64,000 bases of DNA from Hevea brasiliensis (GCF_030052815.1 NC_079510.1:6089375-6153374); one strand, 5' to 3'. Numbered from the stretch's first letter, positions 50,201 to 63,242 are shown. Notes: a model not told the origin generated them from the sequence alone. Translations and numbers: made by a program.

Positions 50201-53200
50201 TCAAAAAAGTGGTTTTCTATCATGGCGTATTCAATAATAAAGTTAAATCAAAGCTTTTTACATAATTAACCAATTTGTACCAAGGGCCATGGAAATCCCA
50301 TCCAAGCAATTATTACAAAGTAATCCAAACAGTTATCAACCTCAAGAAATTTATATTCTTGGTTTACCATCCTGAATATTTGGGTCCCCCTATCATTCTA
50401 GATTTTATTGCTTACCTATTTCATCAATAACTATTGCCAATTATGAAAATTTCTCACATGTTCTGGTTGATAGATTAATTTAGCACAAATTTCAAAGAAA
50501 TGATGCAGATATAAAGTTCACTGATTCAGGATTATAAACTAGGCATTGTAATTTTATTTTATTTTTTGGTTGTTGTTATCACTATCATGAATTGTTGTGG
50601 TTTTGTCATTTGGTTGGGGTCAGCTATATGGACTTTTTCCTCTCTTCTACCTGATTGACTTGGGGCTCACAAGCACAAATGTAGGTGGGGTAGGGTAATT
50701 TTGGTATGTCAAAAGAGTACCAAAGAAAGGGGCAAACATGCTGATGGGTAAAATACACAGCCTAGCATATCAATGGGCTTAAGAAACACAGTCTCTGAAA
50801 ACTTTAAAAAAAAAAAAAAAGAGCTTTTCAGTATTCCAACCTTAACTTAGATGATCATATATCCATGCAACAAAAATGCTGGTGAGCCCCCTCCAACTTA
50901 CCCAAATGCAGGCTCCATGGTAAGCAGTGGAAGCATTGCCTTAGCAACACTCGACTTTATTGTTAATTCCTCCCAAGCCTAGCAATTATAAAACCATCCT
51001 TGGCATAACCTATTGAGTATCAGACTTAAATATCATCCCTTTTTTTTCGGTCATGTTAAGATTATTGTATTAACGAGGACATTTTTGCTACCAGTTCTGT
51101 AGCCATTGTTCTTAAGATTATGTTGGAAACTATAAAACTTGGAAGTTTTTTAACGGTATCATGCCAGGAATGGATTTTTATGACTTCATAGTTTGTATGA
51201 TGCAACTGTTGGATTTACTTTTATTAATGTTTATGACTTGTACTCTCTTGCATTTGCCATCTTATGCTGAGTTTTTATTGACCAGATTTTTTTTCTGGTT
51301 TAGAATCACCATCTATAACACACCTAGTAAAAAATACGCTTTTTCTTTCCTCTTCTCATTGTGAAATTTCTTATATTTATTTATTTATTTATTTTTATCT
51401 TGGAAGTATCAATTATGAGAATACTTGACTCAAAGTTCTTGGTTGTGTTTCCTTCTGCAGGTTGACTTGCGTAGGGCATATAATTGTGAAATAATGCTCA
51501 CAAAGATAAAAATACCTTTGCCGGACATGATTGTAAGTCCATTTTTATCTTGATTGATGTGACTTATTGTAGATTTGTTTATTCTTAAACACCTAGGTTT
51601 GATATTGAGGAGATAAATGCCTTGAAGCAACCTCTTCATACTGAAAATCTTTTTGTCAAATGAGACCTTCATTTGTAAATTCTACAGATTAGTTTATGCA
51701 TCTTTTTTTTTTTTTTCAATATATCTTTTTCTCTCCAAAAAGCTTATATTCCTTATTTGAGTGGAATGATTCTTTGGTCTCTGTTGGAATAAGACATTTG
51801 AAAGATAATCCAAGGATGTCTACTTTACCTATGTATATATATTCTTTGTTGATATTTTGACTAAATAAAACATCTCCTAAGTTATTGCATGTTGAAATAT
51901 GTGATTAGCTGCTGGACTGTGCTTATTTGTAGGACACAGAGAGAGAACACGCAAGAGAAAAAGAAATACAGTGTTGCATGCTCTTGAATTTGATGCAAAA
52001 TAAAGTAGACTTCAACTTTGATGCTTAAATTTTATGTTTTTGTTTTCATTTGTTTGGAATGATTCATATGGTGTTTCAAAGTTTTTTTTTTTTTTAATTC
52101 AATTTTTTTTGAAACTGATTTTATAATTATTTCATATATTTATTTCCAGAATGCTGTTCTGGCTTTGGATTCTTCATCTTTAGATATTGATCAGGTTGAG
52201 AATCTCATCAAATTCTGTCCCACCAAGGAAGAAATGGAGACGCTGAAGGTAATGTGTCTTGTTTGCTTGTGATAGGCATACGGTGGCAGCAGTCTCTAGA
52301 TTATGTTCACATTTTGGGCATTATGCAATATCTTGCTGCTTAGATGTTTTTGTTAAATATCTTAGCTGAAATTAATTTTTGAAGTGTTTTCAAACTCGGG
52401 TACTTTTTCTGTCTTGTATTATTGCTTGGAACAGAAGCTATTGTGTACCTTGATATCCTTAAAAATAGATTATACAATTACCTTCTCTGTCTTTTTTTTC
52501 CCCTAATGGTAAGAAATACAAATATAGACTAATTGCTGCATTTAGGCCTCTGTGTGAGATAACTAACTAGAAGATAGGTGTCAAAGCAGCCAAAAAGATG
52601 TGAATTCATGATCTTATCTTATACACCATTGAATATTTCTCAATGGTGTGATTCTGTTAATCAACAAAGCTTTGGCAGGTTGAATAATTAAAAAAATATA
52701 TTATTGACTTATGGGAGAAATATGGATAATCTATTTTTTTTCTAATAATATTTGGTGTTTATTGTGGTTTCTTACTGATTTTTGTTACTAACAGAATTAT
52801 ACTGGTGACAAGGAAATGCTGGGGAAGTGTGAACAGGTTAATTGTAATGCTAAAATCTTGAATTCATGCAAACCATATACTCTGATTACTGATGGGCCAA
52901 TTCATTCATTCAGTTTTTCCTGGAGCTGATGAAGGTTCCGCGAGTAGAAGCTAAGCTTCGAGTATTTGCCTTCAGAATCACATTTTCTAGTCAGGTCTAT
53001 TGTTGGATTTTTTATGTATTTGATTCTTAATCTCATTTATTTTGGGATAGCTTGTACTTACTACTTTGTAATATCAGGTGGAAGATTTAAGATGTCACCT
53101 AAAAACTATTAATGGTGCTGCTAGAGAGGTACCAAATAAATTAATGGATTTTAAATATATAAAATGTATATTTCTTTTCCTGCATCTTGAATGCCACCCA

Positions 53201-55700
53201 TATTTGCAGGTAAAAGAATCTGTGAAATTGCGTCAGATAATGCAAACAATTCTGACTTTAGGAAATGCTTTGAATCAGGGCACTGCAAGAGGTACTACTC
53301 TGTTACTTCTAATTGATACTTGCTTTTCATAATTTTTTATTCTTGGGCTTCTTTGTTTATCACACCTTTTTATTTATATTTTTTACTTTCTATTCCAGGA
53401 TCTGCTGTTGGATTCAAATTGGACAGCCTTCTTAAGTTATCTGACACTCGTGCAAGAAATAACAAAATGACTTTAATGCACTACTTATGCAAGGTAGATT
53501 TGCTTAAAATTGAAAGTTTGAATCCTAAATTTGCATTAGAGATGAGTGTGATTGTGGTTGTGACAGTTTTTGTTGCCTGTTGTAGCTAGAATGGCAATTG
53601 AATATGTCCCATTTCCTTCCAAAAGAATTTACAACTTTGGTGGTCATACTTTTCTGTTATTTGTTGCCTATCCAGGGTTGAGGATAGAAATTTGACTCTA
53701 CTCTTTTCTAATCCATGATCCTTTGAAACATGGATGGAATATAGGATATAGATTTTCCATCCAATCTACATCTGTCTTTTTGTGGTTGAGTTCTTATGTT
53801 TTGTAGTTTTGGTCTTAATAATGCCATTAAACATTCCAAAGTTAAGGAATGGTCTGAACATTATCACAAAGCTCTCTACCTTTCACTTGCCTTTGCTTTC
53901 CTTTATTGAATTTTATGTTCGAATTTGCTATGTCCACTTGCTCTCTCCTCAGCCTCCCAAAATGTTCTCTTAATACTTTGATGCTTTTCTGGCATTATTT
54001 AAACAATGAGTGTGGGCTCCTACTCCAATTCTTTTTGCTTTATGATATTAACTGCAATAAATGATGTAGGACACTAGGACAATTTAAAGAAAAGCTTGAT
54101 TGTTAAAGATTAGTGTTAGTATTTGTAGAACTTAAGAATTATGGCTTTAAAATGAAATGGAAGATCTGATTTTCTTCAGGAAAACAGAAAAAAATTTAAA
54201 CAAACAAATGAATTACTAGCCTCAAACTAGTAGGATCTAGGAGTCACTCCTATCTAGAAAGTATCACACTTTCTAGGTTAACAATAGATCACACTACTAA
54301 AAAAAAAAAGCATAAATTGCTGGAATCATGATCTATTGAATTGTTACTTTTATATCCTATAAAGTTATTTTATTTATTTGATTTACAATATTTTAAGTTT
54401 TAAAAAAGAATATGTACAAAATATTAATTAATATTTTAAAAATTTTCTGGAAGATTTTACTCTTTTTATATAAAATGATGTCTCATTTTTTGTTCAATAT
54501 ATTTAATAATATTTCGATATCACCATATTTTTAGGGAGTTGATTTATAGATGGATACCGATATTAAAATCCTTGGTGTTATGTAATGTCCAGTAGCATAA
54601 CAGTTCATCATGATCTGGGAGCATGCCAAGTGTGTGTGTGTGTGTCTGGTTTTTTTATATATAATTTTTTTCTCATTATAATAACAATAATTGGGTTAAA
54701 TAAATTTTGGTAGTTCAATGGAGGTAGTAAATAGTTTGATTCCAGTATTTCACTTCACATCCTCATATGAATAAAGCTTCTATTTTGGATTTCTAGAATT
54801 AAAGAAAGTCGGTTCTTGTAAATGAATTTGCCTGAACGTTCTTGTTTTTTCTCGAAGTATTAAAAGCAAGTAGTTGAAGGATTTTTCTGATTATGGAGGT
54901 AGTTGAAAGAAATTTTAAAATGGATTGCTTCCTATTCCTTTTTTGTGCATTCATGAATACAAAATCATATGATGAGAAATTAATATTTAAATCTTTTGGA
55001 ATTTTCTAAATAAATTTGATTACTGACAGTAAAGATGGATATTGATGCAAATGTGGTGCATGTCTTGTGTAGTCTTCAATATCTGCCTGTTGGATTTTTT
55101 GTTATTGTTAAAAGAAGCTGTATTTTAGAGGAATTATTGTATGCACATGGTGCAGTGTGACAGGTTCTTTCACAGGGGCTGTGGCTGCTTGTGAGGGGGC
55201 AGCACACTGCACCAGGTGCATGTGATAATTTGTCTGTATTTTATGCTTTGTTATAATTATTATGTACTTCATTAGCCATTTTTAATTTCATTATTGGTTT
55301 GAATGTGGAGTAATTCAGTGTTATGTTTCTTTGCTGGTATCATGAGAGTTTCATATAATATTTTAATTACACTCTCTGTCTTCATGTAGCTCCTTTCTGA
55401 GAAGATGCCAGAGTTGCTAGATTTTGATAAGGACCTTGTACATATAGAAGCAGCCTCAAAGGTATGCCTTATAAGCTGCTAGTATTGGTTTCTTCCTGGT
55501 TACTTGTTTAAGTTGCTGATGCCTGAGCCAGTTGTCAGAGATGCACTACTCATTCGTTGTTTCTTTCTGCTTCAAATTACTAGATTCAATTGAAAAACTT
55601 GGCTGAAGAAATGCAAGCTGTGAGTAAAGGTCTTGAAAAGGTTGAGCAAGAGCTTGCTGCTTCAGCAAATGATGGTGCTATCTCTGCAGGCTTTCAAAGG
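46110..55700 (+). CDS. Class II formin (PTEN-like, FH1, FH2), exons 1-14, 3' end missing
   Basis: Formins nucleate and elongate actin filaments, with FH1 binding profilin-actin and FH2 capping the growing barbed end. Fourteen exons join in frame with GT-AG borders: 46110-46182, 46259-46965, 47058-47279, 47387-48933, 49096-49225, 51461-51532, 52150-52248, 52795-52836, 52914-52994, 53078-53128, 53210-53291, 53399-53493, 55390-55461 and 55584-55700 (3390 nt, 1130 codons). The start MSLLSRFFYRRPPDGLLE matches the class II N-terminus. Residues about 1-330 are PTEN-like plus C2, about 499-795 FH1, and from about 816 FH2, including LHWVKVTRAMQGSLW and GNALNQGTARGSAVGFKLDSL. The last 130-170 FH2 residues are not found before the window end. 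Exon borders are predicted from sequence, not cDNA. Confidence 0.93.
47387..48933 (+). other. Formin exon 4: linker, FH1 and start of FH2
   Basis: A large single exon of 1547 nt. It carries an acidic/Ser-rich linker, then about 300 residues of FH1 with more than a dozen polyproline runs of 6-15 residues, then KTSLKPLHWVKVTRAMQGSLW, the FH2 lasso start. Other-frame ORFs here (His-rich plus, Gly-rich minus) are shadows of the CCN codon repeats. Confidence 0.9.
48221..48265 (+). repeat. (CCA)n trinucleotide repeat coding polyproline
   Basis: Fifteen consecutive proline codons, thirteen of them CCA. It is likely to vary in length between alleles. Confidence 0.85.
49226..51460 (+). other. Formin intron 5 (long, 2.2 kb)
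   Basis: An intron between GTAAGA and CTGCAG. It has poly-T tracts, a poly-A run (about 50806-50820) and no ORF with homology that I recognise. A short stretch at 50611-50650 resembles a retroposon tail. Confidence 0.6.
50611..50650 (+). repeat. Possible SINE or RTE-LINE 3'-end fragment
   Basis: TGGTTGGGGTCAGCTATATG, with TTGTTGTT-rich DNA just before it, resembles the conserved tail shared by some plant SINEs and RTE LINEs. This is from memory of family tails, without a search. Confidence 0.3.
53494..55389 (+). other. Formin intron 12 (1.9 kb)
   Basis: AT-rich intron holding a (TG)8 microsatellite at 54631-54646 and an inverted repeat at 55141-55221. No coding relic was recognised. Confidence 0.6.
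55141..55221. repeat. Inverted repeat, 19-bp arms, 43-bp loop
   Basis: Arms at 55141-55159 (ATGCACATGGTGCAGTGTG) and 55203-55221 are complementary at 18 of 19 positions. The GC-richer hairpin sits in an AT-rich intron. It may be a small foldback element or a structured RNA segment. Confidence 0.6.
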
Positions 55701-57319
55701 GTGAGGAGTGATGAGATTCTTTGTTGCATTGATAAATTAGCTCTTTCACTTATATCATCATTCAATTGCTTCTTTACAGTTTCAAGATGTTGATTACAAG
55801 ATTTAACTTTTGGATTCAACTCAGTTATTTTATGAACCATTGTTGGAAAGGATATACCAGCAAACTTGTGGGATCCCTAATACAAAATTGACAAAGGAAA
55901 ATGTGCTGAGTAAAAGTTCCAAACTGATGTAGGAAGTATCTAAAAGGAATGGTCTTTAAAATAGGGTTTTCAAGGATTCAAGTGCTACAAGTAAAAGCTA
56001 CAGAAGGGGTAATTTGTGTTAGTGATTCAGTCTTATCAAAAATATAATTAGGAACCAAAAGAAGATAAAGGAAGTCAGACTTAAGATCTGCATTATGGTT
56101 GCACCTATGCATTATACCCATAATGGTGAACTATTTTTTAGGAGTATGATTTTGATTTGGGGATTTGGGGTTTCTCATGTTTGATTCTAATAAAGGTTTG
56201 AATGAATGGAATGAAAACTGAACATGAATGTATAAATTTGCTTGTGAGCTTGAAGGAAAGATATAGTGTCATACCTAAACTTTCTAGGCCATCACATATC
56301 ATTGGTATCCAACTTATAGTTAAGGTCACATCACATAAAATCCTAAAGCGGACAAAGGGCTTGTTTAATTATGGAAAACTAGTGCTATTTTTAATAAGTT
56401 CTTCCACATAATAAAAATAATGGAGTTCTGAATTCAGATTTAATCAATTTCAGGTTCCAAATATTTATCAACGCTATAAAACAAAAAAAACACTTGTTTA
56501 CAATTATTTTTCTGTAAGACTCCACTTCCCTTTTGCTTGTCATATATCCTTTATTTCTACCAGCACCAGACAGCCATCCCCCTTCCACTCTCCCTCCAGC
56601 AGCATTACTACCACTATGAAATCAACAATGAGAACATCTTTAATATTATTAACAATGGTACTACCACCTCAACCTCATTGCTGCTGTTGGCAATGCTATA
56701 ATCGTCTCTTTTACTGCTATCATGCACTGCCATTAGTGCCATTGCCATAACACCATTATTATTGGTTATCAGTGCCGAAACTGATGACATTTCCACCACC
56801 TCACACTGGCAATGGCAGTATAATCATAAATGCTGCTTGTTGCTGTTGGCTTCATCACAGCCATTGCCACTTTCCACCACTGTCCATCGCCACTGCCCAA
56901 ATGTCCTTTTCCTTGCTCACATCAAATAAGTCTTACTTTGTCATAAATATGAATAAAATATAACTCCTAAATAGAAAAGAATTTACAAGGAATCCTAAAT
57001 CATGCAATGAATTATAAAGAATAGTTCTATCTTTTCCCACTTATTTATGTCAATCGCTTATAACTGAAATCGCAACTGATATCTATATGTTTTAACTTAT
57101 TTTGCTCCAATATTTTAATTGTTCATGACAGCTTTCTAATTCGGTGGTGTTCAATTTTTGCCTAAAACTTGTGTTTGTGTTAGCGCCTTTGTCAATACAA
57201 ACCAAAATTGACTGGCCTATTTCTAATTACTTTTGCCTATTTAATGTTTATTTTTGTTTTTCAACATTTTCATTTTCAATGTTCTGACTTCCTGTGATTT
57301 TCTTTAGAAAAAGCAATAA
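55701..57319 (+). other. Start of formin intron 14 (before the LINE)
   Basis: This follows the GTGAGG donor at 55701. No further FH2 exon is visible. About 56540-56900 is rich in CCA, GCT and CAC patterns but has no recognised motif. The intron, if the gene is intact, extends past the window end. Confidence 0.5.
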
Positions 57320-57335
57320 CTGAAAAATTTAAATT

Positions 57336-58658
57336 GCAAGAACGGAGTTGGTATAATCATAGACAGGACATTGAAAGACGCAATAATAGCTGTGAAAAGA
57401 GTAGGAGATAGAATTATCGAGTAAAGCTAGTACTAGAAAGAGAAACAATAAATATAGGTAGTGCTTATGCCCCACAAATAGGACTAGACAGTGAGAGTAA
57501 ACAAAGGTTTTGGGAAGATATGGATGATTTAATGCAAAGCATACCGAATGAAGAGAATGTTTTCATTGGTAGAGATTTGAATGGACATGTAGAAAGTGAT
57601 AGATAAGGTTATGAGAATGTTCATGGAGGTTTTGGTTTTGGCAGTCGAATTGAGGAGGGAAAAAACATCTTGGATTTTGCTATGGCATACGATCTAATAC
57701 TAACAAATACCTACTTTATAAAAAGAGAGTCGCATTTAGTGACTTTCAAAATTGGGCAAAATAGAAGCCAAATCGACTTCCTCTTAACCAGGAAGACAAA
57801 TAGAGCTCTATGCAAGGATTGCAAGGTCATTCCAGGAGAGGTTTTAACAAGTCTAACATCGGTTGGTGGTCTTGGATGTCAAGTTTAGGAACAATTCAAG
57901 TAAGGTCAGAAGAAATAGTGTAGCTCGAATAAAGTGGTAGGAGTTCAAAGGAGTAAAGCAAATGAAGTTCAAAAATGAGCTTCTCGAGTCTGAAGTATGG
58001 AAGCTGGATATGGAGGCCAATGATATGTGGATACAAATCGCATCAAAGATTAGAGAAGTAGCTAGAAAAGTACTTGGAGAGTCTAAAGGACATGGACCAC
58101 CCTCAAAAGAGAGATGGTGGTGGAATGAGGAAGTACAAAAGGCAGTGAAGAGAAAAAGAGAATGGTATAAGAAATTACCTAAATGTGATAATAATGAGGC
58201 ATATGAACAGTACAAGATAGCAAAGAAAGAGGCAAAAAATGCAGTTAGTCAAGCAAGAGCACAGGCCTTTGAAAAGTTATATGAGAAACTTGAAACTAAA
58301 GAAGGGGAGAAAGATATTTATAGATTAGCAAGGAGGAGAGAAAGGAAATGTCAAGATCTCAATCAAGTTAGGTGCATTAAGGATAAAGAAGGAAAAGTGT
58401 TGGTGAAAGATGAGGACATAAAGAAAGATGGAGAAATTATTTTAATGATCTCTTTAATAATAGTCAAAATGGTAATAGCGTGAATATAGATTATAGAACA
58501 ATAGAAAAGAATGTGAATTATACTAGAAGGATTAGATCTTTAGAAGTAAAGGAAGCACTTAAGAGAATGAAAGTGGGTAAAGCCTGTGGACCCGATGAAA
58601 TACCAATTGAAGTGTGGAAGTATTTGGGAGATGTGGGAGTGGCATGGTTAACTAAATT
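57336..58658 (+). pseudogene. LINE endonuclease and start of RT (frameshifted)
   Basis: The endonuclease-like stretch starts CKNGVGIIIDRTLKDAI, with in-frame stops near 57417 and 57603. DLNGHV, LDFAMAYDLILTNTYF and SQIDFLL are typical of RTE apurinic-like endonuclease. The catalytic His region HRLVVLDVKF is readable in another frame at about 57857-57887. The linker (57962-58483) is Lys/Glu-rich with ERWWWNEEVQKAVK. After a frame change near 58430, RT begins with RSLEVKEALKRMKVGKACGPDEIPIEVWKYL. Non-functional. Confidence 0.82.
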
Positions 58659-58843
58659 TGTAGAAAGAGATGATTCTCATTGATTTCAATTAATCTGTAC
58701 ATGGGTATATATATACAATTGATTCCTATAATTGTGTTCTACTAATTAGGAAGAAATCCTAAATAGGAATACAGAATACGAATATACAGAGAAATAATAT
58801 TGTGATTGACTTTCTATAACATAGTGATTGATTTTCCATAACA
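58659..58843 (-). repeat. 3' LTR of element G (left copy)
   Basis: 185 bp, from TGTAGAAAGAG to CCATAACA on the plus strand. It carries a 6-bp insertion relative to the right copy. Confidence 0.92.
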
Positions 58844-58855
58844 CTCCCCCTCAAG
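58844..58855 (-). other. Polypurine tract of element G
   Basis: On the minus strand CTTGAGGGGGAG precedes the LTR, the classical copia tract. Confidence 0.85.
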
Positions 58856-60702
58856 TTGGAGCATAGATGTTAATCATGCCCAACTTGATACAAATGTAGT
58901 CAATCCTAGCTCCATTCAGAGTTTTTGTGAAAATATCTCATAACTGTTCTCCAGTTTTGATGTCCTGTTAAGATGATCGGTTGTTGAATCTTTTCACGAA
59001 TAAAGTGACAATCAATCTCAATATGTTTGGTCCGCTCATGAAACACCGGATTAGAAGCAATATGAAGAGCAGCTTGATTATCACACCACAATTTTGCAGG
59101 CAAGGAGGTCTTAAAACCTGTCTTATCTAGTAATTGAAGTATCCACATTACTTCACATACTGATTGTGCCATGGCTCTGTATTCGGATTCAGCACTAGAT
59201 CGAGAAACTACACTCTGCTTCTTGCTTTTCCAAGACACTAAATTTCCTCCAATAAAAATGCAATATCCAGTAGTTGACCTCCTGTCAACCTTAGATCCAG
59301 CCCAGTCGGCATCTGAAAAACATTCAACATTCAAATGCCCATGATTACTATATAGCAAACCTCTTCCTGGATCGCTCTTTAGATAATATAAGATTTGTTC
59401 CAAGGCTTCCCAATGAGCAATAGTTGGGGAAGACATAAACTGACTTACCACACTAACGGCATAAGCAATGTCAGGATGAGTGACTGTAAGGTAGTTCAAT
59501 TTTCCTACCAATCTCTTGTATTTCTCTGGATCTTCAAACAACTCACTATCCCCTGCTAACAGTTGTAAAGTTGGAGTCATTGGTGCGCTACAAGGTTTAG
59601 CACCTAATTTTCCTGTCTCTGTCAATAGATCGAGGACATATTTTCTTTGAGACAAGAAAATACCCTTCTTACTTCTCATAACTTCGATACCCAAGAAATA
59701 CTTTAACAATCCCAAGTCTTTGGTCTAAAACTGAGTTTGGAGGAAGGTTTTAAGAGATGAAATACCTGCAGAGTCACTCCCAGTGATGACATCTATCAAG
59801 AGAATTAGACCAGCCTCAGATTGCCTATAAAATACTGAGTGATCACACTTACTCTTTTGCATACCAAATTCCTGTACTGCTTCACTGAATCTCCCAAACC
59901 ATGCCCTAGGACTTTGTTTCAAGCCATAAAGAGACTTCCGAAGCCTACAAACTTTACCCAACTCCCCCTGAGCAACAAATCCAGGTGGTTGCTCCATATA
60001 CACCTCCTCCTAAATATCACCATGAAGGAAAGCATTCTTGATATCTAATTGATGCAGGGGCCAATCATATGTAGTTGCTAAAGAGATAAACAAGCGAATA
60101 GAAGTAAGTTTAGCTACAGGAGAAAAAGTATCAGAGTAATCAACCCCATATGTCTGAGCATATCCTTTTGCTACAAGGCGTGCTTTTAACCTAGCCACAG
60201 AACCATCAGGATTTACCTTTACTGTAAATACCCATTTGCAACCAATAGCTTTCTTACCAGTAGGCAAAGGCAATAGTTCCCATGTACCATTAGCATCTAA
60301 AGCCTCTTTCATAGCATCACACCAGCCAGGATGAGATAGTGTCTCACCAACAGTATTAGGGATAGGAACAGAGTCTAAAGAAGTAACAAAACACCGAGAA
60401 GAAGAAGACAATTGATTATAAGAAACAAAAGAAGAGATAGGGTAAGTACATGAACATTTTCCTTTACGAAGAGCAATGGGTAAGTCTAGATCAGAATCAT
60501 GATCAGTATGAGGTACAGGATCTCCCAACGAAATAGCTGGTGGAGGATCTGAGTCAGGAATCTCCAATCTCCTGGAATAAACATGAACAATGGGAGGTCG
60601 AGTAGGTCTAGAGACAGAAGGAACAGGTTGTGGGAGAGGACTAGACATTGGTTGGACAGTATATACTAAGAGATCATCCTCCTCCCCCTGACTCTCATAC
60701 AC
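58856..60702 (-). pseudogene. Element G reverse transcriptase and RNase H (stops, damaged active site)
   Basis: Minus-strand RT pieces: [57 protein letters not shown] and [14 protein letters not shown], then an in-frame TAG near 60011-60013. VYMEQPPGFV and SLYGLKQSPRAWF follow. The active-site segment reads LILLIDVITG, lacking the YVDD motif. A TAG separates GLLKYFLGIEV from the preceding piece (about 59727). RNase H has VECFSDADWAGSKVDRRST, the SAESEYRAM motif and a frame change near 58965. Dead enzyme. Confidence 0.88.
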
Positions 60703-60722
60703 AGATGATGGAGGAAAAAATG

Positions 60723-61990
60723 GAGTGGACTAAAAAAATGTGACATCTGCAGAAACAAGATAACGATTAAGAGTAGGAGAGAAACAACGGTACCCTTTTT
60801 GGAGCCGGGAGTACCCAAGGAAGACACATTTGAGAGATTTTGGATTCAATTTAGTAACCTGTGGACGAATATCACGCACAAAACAGGTACAAAAAAAAAT
60901 ACGGGGTTCAATAGGGAACAAAGATTTTGTAGGAAACAAAGCAGTATAAGGAATATCCCCATTAAGGACAGAAGACGGCATACGATTGATAAAAAAACAT
61001 GCCGTAGAAACTGCATCCGCCCAAAAGTGTTTAGGTACTTTCATCTGAAAAAGAAGAGCACGAGTTACCTCAAGAAGATGCCGATTTTTTCTTTCGGCCA
61101 TGCCATTTTGGGATGGGGTATCCACACAGGAAGACTGATGAAGAATGTCATTTTGTGTCATATAAGACTGAAATTATGCTGAAAAGTATTCTTTGACATT
61201 GTCACTTTTTAATATGCGCACAGAAATATTAAATTGAGTTTTGATTTCATTACAAAAGGCACAAAAGATAGAAAACAATTCAGAGCGATTCTTCATTAAA
61301 TATAACCAGGTAACACGAGAGTAATCATCAACAAAAGTAACAAAATAACGAAATCCAGTTTTAGATGTAACAGAACAAGGACCCCAAACATCAGAATGAA
61401 CTAACTCAAAAGGGGATGAAGCCTGTTTATTGACTCTAGACATAGAAGACAAACGATGATGTTTTGCAAACTGACACGACTCACATTCTAGTACTAATAA
61501 AGACTGAAATTGAGGACACAGCTTCTTCATGGTAGACAAAGAAGGATGACCCAATCTACAATGAGCTTCAAGAGGTGTTAAGGTACTGGAGCAAACAAGC
61601 GACCGCAGTACATGATTTTCCATAATGTAGAGACCACCTGACTCGCGTCCTCTACCAATAATCTGCTTCGTCGTAAGATTCTGAAACAAACACTGGTCAG
61701 GAAAAAAGGAAATAGAAAAATTTAAGGTGCGAGTAAGTTTACTAACAGAAAGTAGATTAAAAGAGAATTTTGGTAGACACAAAACAGAAGACAAAGAAAT
61801 TGACGAGTCGGGTTAGCAGTTCCAGAACCCATGACACAAGAAGTAGAACCATGAGCTAAAGTAACAGTAGAGGAAGTGAGATTAGATTGAAAAGCAGTTA
61901 GAAGACTAGAATTACCTGTCATGTGATTTGTCGCACCAGAATCAATAACCCATTTGGATGAAGAAGACACAAGGCATGTAGTGGATTTAT
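60723..61990 (-). pseudogene. Element G protease and integrase (stops, frameshift)
   Basis: Protease: WVIDSGATNHMTGN holds the active-site Asp-Ser-Gly (about 61918-61960). A frame change near 61800 follows, then the integrase part: CRLGHPSLSTMKKLC, CESCQFAKHHR, HSDVWGPC, FVDDYSRVTW, then KSDNVKEYFSA, a stop near 61178, TPSQNGMAERKNRHL and KCVFLGYSRLQKGY. The three DDE residues remain (D in HSDVWGP, D in KSDNV, E in MAERKN). Broken by the stop and the frameshift, but catalytic positions are kept. Confidence 0.88.
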
Positions 61991-61999
61991 CTGACTCTG

Positions 62000-62962
62000 A
62001 TCGCGATGTGGAACCGGTAGGCTTTAGAGATGCACGACATCGGGAAAATTGTGCAAAATCCTCTGCAGATACCAAAATAGTTTTCTCAGAGGAAGATACT
62101 GTAGAATTCTCTGCTGCCATATTTGCCATCTGTGATCGCTGATTTTTCCTCTGAAGTTGCGGACAATTATATTTTGTATGGCCAGGCTCATGGCAATAAC
62201 AACAAATGACTCCTCTTGAGTCCTGATTAGAACTAGCCTCTCCATTACCCTGATTACTTCTGTTGCCTATAATTCCTCTTCTATTTCCTCTTCTATTACC
62301 CTGTTGTCCATTTGGATTACGGCTAATAAGAGCACTACTGGCAGGCTATGAAGATTGAGTACTCTCTGTACGAAGGAACCGTGTGAACGTTTCATGCAAA
62401 GAGGAAATCTCAGAACTGGAGAGAATCTGAGATTTAGCAGTCTCATACTCTGAAGGAAGGCCTGCAAGAAAACTCATAACAGCCAGTTGCTCCCGTTGGG
62501 CCTACTAAAATTTTACATCAGGATTAAAAGGCAACAATACATTAAGTTCCTCATATATCCGTTTAAAATTCATAAAATAAGCCGTAAAAGACTTATCCTC
62601 TTTCTCAGTACGGTAGAATGCCTTACAAACATCATAAATACGGGAGATATTCCCTTTACCAGAATACAGAAAATCTAAGTAATCCATCAATTCCTTAACA
62701 AATTCACATTGATTAATTAAACTAATTACCTCACTATGAATCGAGTTCCGAAGCTGCAAAAACAACCAAGCATCCTCCCTTAACCAAGTTTGTCGTGTAT
62801 CATCAGTGGGTGGATCTTTAGTAAGGTGATCATCCTTATCAATGCTATGCAAATAGACCCTATGATCTTACTTCACCTGTAATTCGAACCATTAAGTTTG
62901 TGTTCTGTGATCTTAGTCATCACCGGAATCACATCAGAAATAACATTCTTATTGTCTGCCAT
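62000..62962 (-). pseudogene. gag: Element G gag (frameshifted)
   Basis: Starts at ATG 62962 (MADNKNVISD), followed by ITEHKLNGSNYR with a stop and frame change near 62870. The UBN2-type core follows: LREDAWLFLQLRNSIHSE, AFYRTEKEDKSFTAYFMNFKRIYEEL. A stop at 62505-62507 precedes QLAVMSFLAGLPSEYETAKSQILSS (other frame), another stop near 62350, and the zinc knuckle CYYCHEPGHTKYNC (about 62166-62210). Copia gag typical of small-LTR families. Confidence 0.85.
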
Positions 62963-63242
62963 TTGTTGAGACAAAGAAAACTAATCGAAACGCTAATCCA
63001 AAGTGCTTATAGCAGCAAAATAACCCAAAATCACAAATCAAGCAAATACCGAAATAGGATCTGAGAGTCAAACCTCAGAAGTCCTTTTATGGTATACTGG
63101 ATCAGGCAACAACACACAGTGGTGGAATGAGGGGGTTGAGGCGACGCCGGCGATGTTGATCGGGGTCGAAACGGCCGGTCGGCGGCCAAGGTCTCTCCTA
63201 AGCTGGGTAGTGAGAACAAATAATCACCCTAGATTGATGACC

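Larger units (their letters stand above)
49096..55700 (+). other. Formin exons 5-14: FH2 core (partial)
   Basis: Ten exons continue FH2. They include VDLRRAYNCEIMLTKIKIPL, LIKFCPTKEEMETLK, FFLELMKVPRVEAKLRVF, LRQIMQTILTLGNALNQG and KMTLMHYLCK, all standard FH2 motifs. The last exon found ends GAISAGFQR at 55700. The FH2 post domain and C-terminus are absent downstream to 64000. Confidence 0.88.

Noticed and set aside
56540..56900. Low-complexity CCA/CAC-rich segment, considered as a formin exon
   Set aside because: No FH2 motif in any frame and no matching splice pair continuing exon 14.
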